Shown piece after piece: positions 17,296 through 26,505 of a stretch of DNA of 64,000 nt (position 1 is the stretch's first letter; each line of letters opens with the position of its first letter). Under the pieces are notes generated by a model that was given only the letters and a program-made list of their open reading frames with translations, was not told the origin of the DNA and did no database searches. This stretch comes from Amnibacterium sp. CER49 (lineage in GTDB: Bacteria; Actinomycetota; Actinomycetes; Actinomycetales; Microbacteriaceae). A program made the position numbers and the translations under genes. The stretch lies in NCBI RefSeq assembly GCF_029846255.1, contig NZ_JARVWQ010000001.1, forward strand, positions 930,001-994,000, written 5' to 3'.

Positions 17296-18723
17296 CTACC
17301 GGTTCGACAGGTGCGACCCGCACGCCCAGGCGTCGGCGGTCAGCTCGTCGAGCGCCGCCTTCGTCGACTCGGTGACGTGACCGAGCGCGTAGAAGGCGAA
17401 GACGAGCGGGGTGCCGTCCTTCGCGTGGATCACGCCGGCGAGCGTGTACCCGGTGTCGATCCACCCGGTCTTCGCGTGGACCGCGCCGTCGGCCCGCGCG
17501 GCGGCGCCCTGGAACCGGTCCGAGTAGCTGAGCGAGCCGGTCCGACCGGACACGGGCAGCCCGTCGTAGATCGCGCCGAGCGATCCGACGCGCAGCCGGA
17601 CGAGGTGGAGCAGGCGCGTCAGATAGGTGGGCGGCACCGCGTTGTCGTCGCTGAGACCGGAGCCGTCGACGATGCGCAGCGCGGACGTGTCGATGCCGTA
17701 CCCCTGCAGGCCGGTGACCGTGCCCTGCTGCTCGTCGGTGAAGCGGTCGCCGGCGCCGGAGACGATCGCCGTCTCGCGGGCGAGCGCCTCGGCGATCGTG
17801 TTGTCCGACACGATCAGGGTCTGCTGGACGAGCGTCGACACCGGCTGCGAGCGCACGAGCCCGAGCCGTGCCGCGTGCGCGGGCGCCGTGCCGCGCACCG
17901 TCGTCACCCCGGGACCGAAGTACGCGGCGAAGGCTGCACCGGCGCGCCCGACGGGGTCGAGGCCGCGGTACGAGACGGGCGCGCTCGGCACGTCGCGGTC
18001 GCCGTCGACCATCAGCGCGGTGATCCGCGGCATGTAGCCGTCGATGCGGTCCTGGTCGTGCCAGGTCGGCTGCCACGACGGACCGCCGAAGTAGGAGCTG
18101 TCGAGCACGATCTGCGTGATGCGCTGCCCGCGGTTCGCGGGGTCCGCCGCCCAGGCCTTCTTCACCTGCGCGACGAGGGTCGCGAGGTGCGGGGCGCCGG
18201 CGTAGGCCGTGGTCGTGCCGACGGGCGTGCGTGACAGGGTCACGTCGCCGCCGCCGACGAGGACGATCTGGCCGGGCTTGGACCCCTTCACCACCGTCGT
18301 CGTGAAGCGGTGGTCGGGCCCGAGCACCTCGAGGGCGGCCGCGGTGGTGAGCAGCTTCAGCACGCTCGCCGTGCGCGAGGCCACGGCGCCGCGGCGGTCG
18401 AAGAGCACCTCGCCGCTCGCGTCGTCGACCACGCGACCCTGGAACGACGCGAGCCGCGGATCACGGGCGGCGGCCGAGATCGAGCAGTTCCGGGCGAGCG
18501 CCTGACGGACGCGGGGCGCCGGTGTCGTAGTCGGCGTCCGGGTCGGCGTGGGATCGGTGACCGGGGTCCGCGCCACCTGCCCGGCGGGTTGCACGGCCGA
18601 TGCCGCCGTCGCGCGCGCTGCGGGCGCGGGATGCGCGGAGAGCGCGTACGCCGCCGACCAGCTGCCCGCCAGCAGGGCAGCGGTGACCCCGCTCGCCACC
18701 GCGAGCGTCCGACGCCGGACCAT
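17296..18723 (-). CDS. dacB: D-alanyl-D-alanine carboxypeptidase/endopeptidase (PBP4, peptidase S13)
   Basis: 475 residues. A signal segment (residues 1-30, MVRRR then a hydrophobic stretch) and a Pro/Thr-rich linker precede the catalytic domain. Penicillin-binding motifs are all present: SVLK at 120-123, SDN at 306-308, KTG at 418-420. It acts outside the membrane, trimming peptidoglycan peptides. ATG 18723 gives a proper signal peptide; upstream in-frame sequence belongs to the neighbouring oxidoreductase in another frame. Confidence 0.92.
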   Translation of the reverse strand: MVRRRTLAVASGVTAALLAGSWSAAYALSAHPAPAARATAASAVQPAGQVARTPVTDPTPTRTPTTTPAPRVRQALARNCSISAAARDPRLASFQGRVVDDASGEVLFDRRGAVASRTASVLKLLTTAAALEVLGPDHRFTTTVVKGSKPGQIVLVGGGDVTLSRTPVGTTTAYAGAPHLATLVAQVKKAWAADPANRGQRITQIVLDSSYFGGPSWQPTWHDQDRIDGYMPRITALMVDGDRDVPSAPVSYRGLDPVGRAGAAFAAYFGPGVTTVRGTAPAHAARLGLVRSQPVSTLVQQTLIVSDNTIAEALARETAIVSGAGDRFTDEQQGTVTGLQGYGIDTSALRIVDGSGLSDDNAVPPTYLTRLLHLVRLRVGSLGAIYDGLPVSGRTGSLSYSDRFQGAAARADGAVHAKTGWIDTGYTLAGVIHAKDGTPLVFAFYALGHVTESTKAALDELTADAWACGSHLSNR

Positions 18724-18748
18724 CGCGCCAGTGTAAGGACGGACTGAT

Positions 18749-19750
18749 CTAGCCCTGCGTGGCCTCGCCGGGATAGACGAGGCCGATGCGCCGCCGGATC
18801 TCGTCGAGCAGCGCCATGATGCCCACGACCTGCGCGGCGGGCAGCCGCTCGCTCTCCGTCCGTCCCTCACGCACCAATCGCTCGAGCTCGAGCGCCTGGT
18901 ACTGCATGCCTCGCCCGGACGTCGCCGGCCGTCCGGTGCGCACGACCTCGCCGCGCTCGTCCCGCACCGTGTAGCCGGTCGGCGTGTACCAGACGGGGTC
19001 GATGTCGATGGAGCCGCCGGTGGCGACGATCGCGGCGCGGTTCGGACCCTTGAGGTCGGACGCCGTGCTGAACACCGTGTGCCGCCCGTCGTCGTGCACG
19101 AACGTGCCGGACACCCGCTGGTCGACGCCCGTGGTGGTGAACGTCGCGGCCACCTGCACGTCGGCGGGCAGCCCGAAGAGGTCGACGGCGAACGAGATCG
19201 GGTAGACCCCGAGGTCGAGCAGCGCACCGCCACCGAGCGCCGGGTCGTTGATGCGGTGACCGGGATCCTTCGGCAGCGACTGCGTGTGGTCGGCGAGCAG
19301 CAGCTGCGGGTCGCCGATCTCGCCGGAGCGCAGCACCTCGTGGATCTCGAGCATGTGCGGCAGCCAGCGCGTCCACATGGCCTCGAGGGCGACGAGCCCG
19401 CGGGCGCGGGCGAGGTGGACCACCGCCTCCGCCTCGCGGGCGTTCAGCGTGAACGGCTTCTCGACGAGCACGTGCTTGCCGTGCTCGAGCGCGAGCAGGG
19501 CCGCCTCGGCGTGCGCCGGATGCGGGGTCGCCACGTAGACGACGTCGACCGAGGGGTCCGAGACGAGGGCCTCCCACGTGCCGTGCGCGTTCGGCACGTC
19601 GTGCTCAGCGGCGAAGGACCGCGCCCGTTCCGTCGTGCGGCTGCCGACGGCGGCGACGCGGAGGCCCGCGTCGTGGAGGTCCCGCGTGAAGTCTCCGGCG
19701 ATGTGCCCGGTTGCGAGGATGCCCCAGCCGAGGCCGTCCCGATCGGTCAT
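18749..19750 (-). CDS. Gfo/Idh/MocA-family oxidoreductase
   Basis: 333 residues. N-terminal Rossmann domain with WGILATGHIAGDF as nucleotide loop, DVVYVATPHPAHAEAAL and the EKP motif in HVLVEKPFTLN; a C-terminal alpha/beta domain begins near 125 with EAMWTRWLPH. This matches NAD(P)-dependent sugar or dihydrodiol dehydrogenases of the family. The substrate cannot be told. It lies 25 bp upstream of dacB but no functional link is evident. Confidence 0.85.
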   Translation of the reverse strand: MTDRDGLGWGILATGHIAGDFTRDLHDAGLRVAAVGSRTTERARSFAAEHDVPNAHGTWEALVSDPSVDVVYVATPHPAHAEAALLALEHGKHVLVEKPFTLNAREAEAVVHLARARGLVALEAMWTRWLPHMLEIHEVLRSGEIGDPQLLLADHTQSLPKDPGHRINDPALGGGALLDLGVYPISFAVDLFGLPADVQVAATFTTTGVDQRVSGTFVHDDGRHTVFSTASDLKGPNRAAIVATGGSIDIDPVWYTPTGYTVRDERGEVVRTGRPATSGRGMQYQALELERLVREGRTESERLPAAQVVGIMALLDEIRRRIGLVYPGEATQG

Positions 19751-19827
19751 GCGCGAACGCTAGCCCGCGGCGCTCCCGGTGCGCCGCGTGAGGTGCGCTG
19801 CGCGATCGATTACACTCGACGCGGTCC

Positions 19828-19903
19828 GCCGCCCTAGCTCAGTCGGCAGAGCGATTCACTCGTAATGAATAGGTCAAGGGTTCGATTCCCTTGGGCGGCT
19901 CCA
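19828..19903 (+). tRNA. tRNA-Thr (anticodon CGT)
   Basis: 76 nt with encoded CCA. Acceptor stem GCCGCCC/GGGCGGC, anticodon stem ATTCA/TGAAT with loop CTCGTAA (anticodon 19861-19863), T-loop TTCGATT. Reads ACG. Confidence 0.97.
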
Positions 19904-19948
19904 CGAGAAGAAGGCATCGTCCCGTCAGGGTCGGTGCCTTCTTCTCGT
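19903..19948 (+). terminator. Hairpin terminator of the tRNA-Thr gene
   Basis: A 14-bp perfect stem (ACGAGAAGAAGGCA with its complement at 19935-19948) begins on the last base of the tRNA. The tail after it is only weakly T-rich. It also faces the minus-strand hydrolase operon ending at 20049. Confidence 0.8.
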
Positions 19949-20048
19949 TGTGCGGGAGTACCGCGCGGAGGTCATCCGCCCGGGTGGAGGTGCGACACGC
20001 GCTATCCGCACCTTCACGAGGGCGAAGTACCTGCGCGCGGTCCGAGCC

Positions 20049-21569
20049 TCAGCCGCAGGTGGCCGCCGACGGCACCGCGCCCGAGGTGAGGTAGCGGTCG
20101 ACGGGGTCGTCGATGCAGGCGACGTGGTTGCGGTACGCGGTGTGGCCCTGCCCCTTCAGGGTGAGCAGCACGCCCTTCGGCAGCTGGCCCGCGAGGCTCC
20201 GCGCCCACGCGATGGGGGTGGCGGGGTCGCCCGTCGTGCCGAGCACGAGGATCGGCGGCGAGCCGACCGCGTGCACCCGGTGCGGGGCACCGATCGCCTT
20301 CACCGGCCAGTTGCCGCAGACCGGGTCGCCGAGATCGTTCGTGTTGTCCGCCGCGCGGAGCGGGTCGGCCGCGTCGAGCTGCCGGCCCTCGGCCTTCAGC
20401 ACCGCCGGGTCGGTCTCGACGGGCTTGTCGAGGCAGTCGACCGCGTAGATTGCCTCGAAGAGGTTGTCGGTGTAGCCGGAGTCGCTTCGGTCGACGTAGG
20501 AGTCGGCGAGTGCCAGCGTCAGCTGGGTCTCGCCGTGCAGGATCTGCGCGAACGCCTTCGTCAGGTACTGCCAGGAGCCCTGGTCGTAGAGCGCCGCGTC
20601 GATCGCCGTGCGCAGGTAGGCGCTGTTCACCTCGCGCCCGTCCGACGCGCGGATCGGCGACCGGCGCAGCGCGACGAGCATCTGCGCGATCGTCGAGGTC
20701 GCCTGCGCGACGGTGAGCCCGTGGAACGGGCAGGAGCTGCGTGTGACGCAGTCGGCGAGATAGGTCTGCAGCGCGGCGCCGAACGCGCGGGTGTTCGCGA
20801 GGCTCTCCTCGAACGAGCTGATCGACGGATCGACGGCGCCGTCCAGCACCATGCGCCCGACGTGGGTCGGGAACCGGTCGGCGTACTCGGCGCCGATCGA
20901 CGTGCCGTAGGAGAAGCCGAAGTAGTCGAGCTTCGGCGACCCGACGGCGGCGCGGAGCATGTCGAGGTCCCGGACGGTGCTGACCGTGTCGACGTGCGCG
21001 AGCAGCGCACCCGTGCGGGCCGCGCACGCCTGCCCGAACGCGGTGTCGGCGTGCTCGATGCGGCTGCGGAGCGCCGAGCTGCCCTCGGGCAGGTCCGGGT
21101 CGAGGAACAGCACGGAGTCGAGCCGCTTCGTGTCGTAGCAGTCGACCGCGCTCGATCTGCCCACGCCCCGCGGGTCCCACGCGACGATGTCGTAGGCGTC
21201 GAGCAGCGTCTTGTCGAAGATCTGCTTCGCGCTGGTCTGCAGGAACGCGACCGCGGAGACGCCCGGTCCCCCGGGGTTCATGAACAGGGTGCCGATGCGG
21301 TGCCCCGAGGCCGGCCGCATCGTGAGCGCGAGGTGGATGCGGCCACCGCCGGGAGACGACCAGTCGAGGGGCGCGGTCGCGGTGCTGCAGCGGAACCCGT
21401 CGGCGCAGCCCTTCCAGACGAGCCGCTGCCCGTAGAACGGTCGCGCCGAGGCGGGGGCGGTGGTGGCCGCCACCGGGGTCGAGGTGGTGTCGGGCGTCGG
21501 CAGCAGGCCGCACCCGGCGAGGACGAGCAGCACGAGCAGCGCCGCGAGCGGCGCGAGCACCCGCCTCAC
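20049..21569 (-). CDS. Secreted alpha/beta hydrolase lipoprotein (tripeptidyl-aminopeptidase family)
   Basis: 506 residues from GTG 21569. The N-terminus is a lipoprotein signal: RRVLAPLAALLVLLVLAGC with lipobox LAGC. The hydrolase core shows FMNPGGPGVSAV (oxyanion loop), GFSYGTSIGAEY (nucleophile Ser), TTGDPATP (Asp) and GQGHTAY (His), the pattern of Streptomyces SlpD/E-like and proline-iminopeptidase-like exported enzymes. It probably cuts peptides at the cell surface. Last gene of the block; its start overlaps the holB stop by 4 nt although its role is unrelated to replication. Confidence 0.88.
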   Translation of the reverse strand: MRRVLAPLAALLVLLVLAGCGLLPTPDTTSTPVAATTAPASARPFYGQRLVWKGCADGFRCSTATAPLDWSSPGGGRIHLALTMRPASGHRIGTLFMNPGGPGVSAVAFLQTSAKQIFDKTLLDAYDIVAWDPRGVGRSSAVDCYDTKRLDSVLFLDPDLPEGSSALRSRIEHADTAFGQACAARTGALLAHVDTVSTVRDLDMLRAAVGSPKLDYFGFSYGTSIGAEYADRFPTHVGRMVLDGAVDPSISSFEESLANTRAFGAALQTYLADCVTRSSCPFHGLTVAQATSTIAQMLVALRRSPIRASDGREVNSAYLRTAIDAALYDQGSWQYLTKAFAQILHGETQLTLALADSYVDRSDSGYTDNLFEAIYAVDCLDKPVETDPAVLKAEGRQLDAADPLRAADNTNDLGDPVCGNWPVKAIGAPHRVHAVGSPPILVLGTTGDPATPIAWARSLAGQLPKGVLLTLKGQGHTAYRNHVACIDDPVDRYLTSGAVPSAATCG

Positions 21570-22735
21570 CGGCGTCGCTCCAGGGCCGCGGTGACGAGCA
21601 CCGCCTCGAGCACGAGGAGGGGCGGCACGTTCGCCGGCAGGCGCCGGCGGGCGTCGGCGATCGCGTCGAGCACCGCGAGCGTCGCGGTCGGCGGGGTGTC
21701 GGTGGCGAGGCGCTCGATGTCGTCGCCGTACGCGCCGTTGACCGGCGTGAGTCCCGCGCCGAGCTGGTGCAGCAGCACGTCGCGGTGGAGCGCGAGCAGG
21801 TCGAGCAGGATGCGGTCGACGCTGTCGCGGAGCCCGCGGGTCGCGCGGCGCTTCTGGTCGTCCTCGAGCTGCTTCAGCATGCTGCGCAGCTGCGGGGGGA
21901 CGGCCGCGCCCGGCTGCACGCCCATCGACTTCAGCGCCGCGGCGCGCTCGCCCTCGTCGCGCTCCTCGGTGAGCGCCGAGGAGTCCTCCTTCGCGATGTC
22001 GAGCAGCCGCTGCGCGCTGCGCACCGCCTGCGGCACGCTGCGCACGCCGAACGCGATGCGGATCGTCTCGTCGCGCCGCGCGCGGGCGTCGGCGTCGGTC
22101 GCGAGCCGGTGCGCCATGCCGATGTGGCTCTGCGCCTCCTGCGCGGCACGGAGCGCGAGCGCGGGGTCGACGCCGTCGCGGCGGACGAGCAGCTCGGCGA
22201 CCTCGGCGGGATCGGGCACGCGCAGGCGGACCACGCGAACCCGCGAACGGATCGTCGGCAGCAGATCCGCCTCGCTCGGTGCGCAGAGGATCCACACGGT
22301 GCGCTCGGGCGGCTCCTCGAGCGACTTCAGCAACACGTTGGAGGTGCGCTCGGTCATCCGGTCGGCGTCCTCGATGACGAGCACCCGGTACGCGGCGACC
22401 GACGGCGAGTAGGCGGCGGAGGTGACGAGGCGGCGCACCTCGTCGATCGTGATCGTCACGCGCTCGGAGGCGAGCACGGCGAGGTCGGGGTGCGTGCGCG
22501 CGTCCACCAGCGCGGCTACGGCCGGATCGGGCACGCCGCCGGGGCTCAGCAGCGCGGTCGCGAACGCGTAGGCGAGGTTCGAGCGGCCGGAGCCGGGCGG
22601 CCCGGTGAGCAGCCAGGCGTGCGTCATCGCACCGGTGGACTGCTCGCCCCGGTACGCGTCGCGGGCGGCGGCCGTCACCCACTCGATGGCCTGCTGCTGC
22701 CCGATGAGCTCGGCGAACGGCGTCTCGGTGCTCAT
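21566..22735 (-). CDS. holB: DNA polymerase III subunit delta-prime (clamp loader)
   Basis: 389 residues. AAA+ fold: P-loop-like GPPGSGRSNLAYAF (the usual Lys replaced by Arg, as expected for a non-hydrolysing delta-prime), VLVIEDADRMTERTSNVLLK, and the SRC-like arginine motif in LPTIRSRVRVV. Part of the clamp loader together with DnaX (56868-58913 in this window). Overlaps tmk and the hydrolase gene by 4 nt each. Confidence 0.93.
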   Translation of the reverse strand: MSTETPFAELIGQQQAIEWVTAAARDAYRGEQSTGAMTHAWLLTGPPGSGRSNLAYAFATALLSPGGVPDPAVAALVDARTHPDLAVLASERVTITIDEVRRLVTSAAYSPSVAAYRVLVIEDADRMTERTSNVLLKSLEEPPERTVWILCAPSEADLLPTIRSRVRVVRLRVPDPAEVAELLVRRDGVDPALALRAAQEAQSHIGMAHRLATDADARARRDETIRIAFGVRSVPQAVRSAQRLLDIAKEDSSALTEERDEGERAAALKSMGVQPGAAVPPQLRSMLKQLEDDQKRRATRGLRDSVDRILLDLLALHRDVLLHQLGAGLTPVNGAYGDDIERLATDTPPTATLAVLDAIADARRRLPANVPPLLVLEAVLVTAALERRR

Positions 22736-23358
22736 GCCGTCGTCCCGACCCACGGCTGCAGCACCGCGCGGATGCGCTGCTGCACCTCGTCCGGCGGCAG
22801 CGCCGCGTCGACCACGACGATGCGGTGCGGCTCGGCGTCGGCGAGCGCGAGGTAGGCGTCGCGCACCCGGGCGTGGAAGTCGTCGTGCTCGGCCTCGAGC
22901 CGGTCGAACCGCTCGCGGTCGGCACGGCGTGCGCGACCGACCGCCGGGTCGAGGTCGAGCAGCACGGTGACGTCGGGCAGCAGCCCGTCCGCGGCCCAGA
23001 GCGACAGACGGCGCACCTCGTCGGCGTCGAGCACGCGGCCGGCGCCCTGGTAGGCGACCGAGGAGTCGAGGTAGCGGTCCTGCAGCACCACGTCGCCGCG
23101 CGCGAGCGCGGGCCTCACCACCGTCGCGATGTGCTCGGCGCGGTCGGCGGCGTAGAGCAGCGCCTCGGCCCGAGGGGTGATGGCCTCGGGCCGGTGCAGC
23201 ACGAGGTCGCGGATGCCACCGCCGAGGCCTGTGCCGCCGGGCTCGCGGGTGCGCACGACGCGGCGGCCGAGCGCCGTCAGCCACGCCTCGAGGGCCTCGG
23301 CCTGAGTGGTCTTGCCCACCGCGTCGCCGCCCTCGAGCGTGACGAACAGCCCGGTCAC
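22732..23358 (-). CDS. tmk: Thymidylate kinase
   Basis: 208 residues. P-loop GGDAVGKTTQ at about 10-19, the DRYLDSSVAYQG motif (DRY for dTMP binding) and the lid region RARRADRERFDRLE. It phosphorylates dTMP to dTDP. ATG 23358 overlaps the end of topA by 4 nt; the topA-tmk-holB order is familiar from actinobacteria. Confidence 0.95.
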   Translation of the reverse strand: MTGLFVTLEGGDAVGKTTQAEALEAWLTALGRRVVRTREPGGTGLGGGIRDLVLHRPEAITPRAEALLYAADRAEHIATVVRPALARGDVVLQDRYLDSSVAYQGAGRVLDADEVRRLSLWAADGLLPDVTVLLDLDPAVGRARRADRERFDRLEAEHDDFHARVRDAYLALADAEPHRIVVVDAALPPDEVQQRIRAVLQPWVGTTA

Positions 23359-26048
23359 GTGCGCTTCGTGGTGCGCTTCGCCGTCGTCGTGCGCGGCTTC
23401 GCCGTGCGGGTCGCCCGCTTCGGCGCCGGTCCCTTGGCGCGCTTGTCGGCGAGCATCTGCACGGCGCCGGCGAAGTCGATCTGCAGCGGGTCCTGGCCCC
23501 GCGGGATGGTCGCGTTCGTCTCGCCGTCGGTGACGTAGGCGCCGAAGCGGCCGTCCTTGATGCGGATCGGCTTGCCGCTCACCGGGTCGGCCTCGAACTC
23601 CTTGAGCGCGCTGCTGCCGGCACGCTTCGCGCCGTACTTCGGCTGCGCGAACAGCTCGAGCGCGCCGGGGAGGTCGACCGTGAAGATGCTGTCCTCGTCG
23701 GGCAGCGTGCGGGTGTCGGTGCCCTTCTTCAGGTAGGGCCCGTACCGGCCGTTCTGCGCCGTGATCGCCTCGCCGCTCTCCGGGTCGTCGCCGACCGTGC
23801 GCGGCAGGTCGAGCAGCTGGACCGCGGTGGCGAGGTCGACGGTGTCGGGCGACATCGACTTGAACAGCGAGGCGGTGCGCGGCTTCGGCGCGCCCTTCTT
23901 GCCGGCCTCGTCATCGGGGATCACCTCGGTGACGTAGGGGCCGAACCGGCCGTCCTTGGCGATGATCGTGCGCCCCGACTCGGGGTGCGCGCCGAGCACG
24001 CGGTCCTCCTGCGGCGGCGCGGCGGCGAGCTCGCGGGCCTTGGCCTCGGTGAGCTCGTCGGGCGCGAGGTCCGGAGGGAGGTTGACGCGGCGTGTCGACT
24101 GCTCGGCCTCGCGCAGCTCGCCCGTCTCAGGGTCGACCTGCGGCTCGCCCGGCTCGACGACCTCGAGGTAGGGCCCGTACTTGCCGATGCGGAGCGTGAT
24201 GTCGTCGGTGAGCGGGATCGAGTTGATCGACTTCGCGTCGATGTCGCCGAGGTTGTCGACGACGCCGCGCAGCCCGGGGTGCTGCGGGTCTCCGAAGTAG
24301 AACTCTCGGAGCCAGTCGACCCGGTCCTGCTCGCCGTCGGCGATGCGGTCGAGGTCGTTCTCCATCTCGGCGGTGAAGTCGTAGGCGACGAGCGCGCCGA
24401 AGAAGTCCTCGAGGAGCCGGACGACCGAGAAGGCGATCCAGTTCGGCACGAGCGCGTTGCCACGGGCGGTGACGTAGCCGCGGTCGACGATGGTGGAGAG
24501 GATCGTGGCGTAGGTCGAGGGACGGCCGATGCCGAGCTCCTCGAGCGTCTTCACGAGGCTCGCCTCGGTGTACCGCGGCGGCGGCGACGTCTCGTGACCG
24601 TTCGCGGTGGCGTCCTGCGACGCGAGCGCCTGCCCCTCCGCGAGCGGCGGCAGCTTCGCCTCGCCGCCCTGGTCGGCGTTGCGCTCCTCGTCGCGGCCCT
24701 CCTCGTAGGCCGCGAGGAAGCCGCGCACGGTGATGACCGTGCCGCTCGCCGTGAACTCGGCGGCGCGGCCCGCGGCGGGCACGCCGACCACCACGGACGC
24801 GGTGGAGCCCCGCGCGTCGATCATCTGCGACGCCACGGTGCGGCGCCAGATCAGCTCGTAGAGCCGCAGCTCGTTCGTGTTGAGCGCGCCGCGGAGCTCG
24901 TCGGGCGTGCGGAAGACCTCGCCCGACGGCCGGATGGCCTCGTGCGCCTCCTGGGCGTTCTTGTTGCGCCCCGCGTACACCCGGGGCGCATCGGGCACCG
25001 TCTCGGCGCCGAACAGCGCGCGGGCCTGCGCGCGGGCGGCCTGCGTCGCCTGCGCCGACAGGGCCGGCGAGTCGGTGCGCATGTAGGTGATGTAGCCGTT
25101 CTCGTACAGCCCCTGCGCGACCGACATGGTCTGCCGGGCGCTGAACCGCAGCTTGCGCGCGGCCTCCTGCTGGAGGGTCGACGTGGTGAACGGCGCGGCC
25201 GGGCGGCGCGTGTAGGGCTTCGACTCGACCGAGAGCACGGTCGCCCCGGGGTGACCGGTGCCGATCGCCTCGGCGATCGCCTGCGCGTCGGCGCCCGACA
25301 GGACGAGGGCGTCGGTCTTGACCCGCCCTCGGTCGTCGAAGTCGCGGCCGGTGGCGACGCGGCGGCCGTCGAGCCGGTTGAGGCGCGCGGCGAAGTCGGT
25401 GCCGCCCTCGGCGGCGAAGTGCGCGGTGACGTCGAAGTAGCCGGCGGAGACGAACGCGAGGCGCTCGCGCTCGCGGTCGACGACGAGCCGGGTCGCGGCG
25501 GACTGCACGCGTCCGGCGGACAGCCCGGGCCCGACCTTGCGCCAGAGCACGGGCGAGACCTCGTAGCCGTAGAGCCGGTCGAGGATGCGGCGGGTCTCCT
25601 GCGCGTCGACGAGGGCGGTGTCGAGCTGCCGCGTGTGGTCACGGGCGTGGGCGATGGCGTCCTTCGTGATCTCGTGGAAGACCATGCGCTTCACGGGGAC
25701 CTTCGGCTTCAGCACCTCGAGCAGGTGCCACGCGATGGCCTCGCCCTCGCGGTCCTCATCAGTCGCGAGGTAGAGCTCGTCGGCGTCCTTCAGCGCGCGC
25801 TTCAGGTCGGAGACCGTCTTCTTCTTCTGGTCGGAGACCACGTAGTACGGCTCGAACCCGTTGTCGACGTCGACGGAGAACTTGCCCAGCGAGCCCTTCT
25901 TCAGCTCGGCCGGCAGGTTCTTCGGCTCGATGAGATCGCGGATGTGCCCGACGGACGCCTGCACCTCGTACCCGTCACCCAGGTACTTCGCGATCGTCTT
26001 CGCCTTCGCGGGCGACTCGACGATCACGAGCTTCTTCGTGCCGGGCAC
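23355..26048 (-). CDS. topA: DNA topoisomerase I
   Basis: 897 residues. TOPRIM domain with ESPAKAKTIAKYLG (Glu11) and the acidic triad in YLATDEDREGEA (97-101); catalytic Tyr322 in GYITYMRTDSPALS. Four C-terminal repeats of the actinobacterial type (GKYGPYLEV, DGRFGPYVTE, NGRYGPYLKK, DGRFGAYVTD) end in a Lys/Arg/Thr-rich basic tail; zinc-finger Cys motifs are absent. GTG 26048 follows GAGGAGGAC. It relaxes negative supercoils. The upstream TadE-like gene runs 74 nt into it in another frame. Confidence 0.96.
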   Translation of the reverse strand: MPGTKKLVIVESPAKAKTIAKYLGDGYEVQASVGHIRDLIEPKNLPAELKKGSLGKFSVDVDNGFEPYYVVSDQKKKTVSDLKRALKDADELYLATDEDREGEAIAWHLLEVLKPKVPVKRMVFHEITKDAIAHARDHTRQLDTALVDAQETRRILDRLYGYEVSPVLWRKVGPGLSAGRVQSAATRLVVDRERERLAFVSAGYFDVTAHFAAEGGTDFAARLNRLDGRRVATGRDFDDRGRVKTDALVLSGADAQAIAEAIGTGHPGATVLSVESKPYTRRPAAPFTTSTLQQEAARKLRFSARQTMSVAQGLYENGYITYMRTDSPALSAQATQAARAQARALFGAETVPDAPRVYAGRNKNAQEAHEAIRPSGEVFRTPDELRGALNTNELRLYELIWRRTVASQMIDARGSTASVVVGVPAAGRAAEFTASGTVITVRGFLAAYEEGRDEERNADQGGEAKLPPLAEGQALASQDATANGHETSPPPRYTEASLVKTLEELGIGRPSTYATILSTIVDRGYVTARGNALVPNWIAFSVVRLLEDFFGALVAYDFTAEMENDLDRIADGEQDRVDWLREFYFGDPQHPGLRGVVDNLGDIDAKSINSIPLTDDITLRIGKYGPYLEVVEPGEPQVDPETGELREAEQSTRRVNLPPDLAPDELTEAKARELAAAPPQEDRVLGAHPESGRTIIAKDGRFGPYVTEVIPDDEAGKKGAPKPRTASLFKSMSPDTVDLATAVQLLDLPRTVGDDPESGEAITAQNGRYGPYLKKGTDTRTLPDEDSIFTVDLPGALELFAQPKYGAKRAGSSALKEFEADPVSGKPIRIKDGRFGAYVTDGETNATIPRGQDPLQIDFAGAVQMLADKRAKGPAPKRATRTAKPRTTTAKRTTKRT

Positions 26049-26505
26049 GGCGTCCTCCTCTCCCCTGACGGGGTCCGCGGCGGGAGACCCGGCCGCGATC
26101 CCGCACACCATACACAGCGGCCTCCGACGGACTGCGTAGGGCACCCGGCGCTCGACACCGGGTCGCGCATCCGGGCGGCCCCGCCGTGGCGACGGCGTGC
26201 AGCGGCAGGCCGAGCACCGTCACGACGACGTCGACGCGCACGACGAGGGCGGACTGCTCGCAGGTCGCGAGAGCCGCGCCGTTCGCCGCTGCGAGTGCAG
26301 CGGCACGGTCACAGGGTACGCCCGGTGCGGCGCCGAGCGCGGTGTCGGCCCCCGCGAGCGCCGCCGCGTCGGCCGCCTGCGCCGCCGTACCGCGCGCTGC
26401 GAGCACGGCCGCCAGCGGGAGCAGCAGCACGAGCAGGGCCGCGAGGGCCGCGACCACGCCGACCGCGAGCACCGTGCCCGCTCCCCGGTCGGCATGCCCG
26501 GTCAC
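25975..26505 (-). CDS. TadE-like (Rv3654c-type) exported protein with a 65-residue run-on into topA
   Basis: 176 residues from GTG 26505 (4-nt overlap with the preceding tadE). The first 111 residues look complete: GAGTVLAVGVVAALAALLVL is one membrane helix, AAQAADAAALAGADTA is the TadE/G hallmark, and the family usually ends near TAGPP. Here no stop follows; 65 further residues, rich in Arg and Gly, run through the topA leader and 74 nt into topA. That tail has no family character and overlaps a likely topA promoter, so it looks like a lost stop codon. Probably a minor pilin-like or secreted component of the Tad system. Confidence 0.7.
   Translation of the reverse strand: MTGHADRGAGTVLAVGVVAALAALLVLLLPLAAVLAARGTAAQAADAAALAGADTALGAAPGVPCDRAAALAAANGAALATCEQSALVVRVDVVVTVLGLPLHAVATAGPPGCATRCRAPGALRSPSEAAVYGVRDRGRVSRRGPRQGRGGRRARHEEARDRRVAREGEDDREVPG
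26107..26112 (-). promoter_or_regulatory. Possible extended -10 of a topA promoter
   Basis: TGTATGGT on the minus strand (TATGGT at 26112-26107) lies about 60 bp before the topA start and inside the C-terminal extension of the TadE-like gene. No convincing -35 is visible, as is common for extended -10 promoters. Confidence 0.35.

Noticed and set aside
24000-24250. Repeated GKYGPYLE-like segments in topA considered as internal duplication or fusion
   Set aside because: These are the known C-terminal repeats of actinobacterial topoisomerase I.
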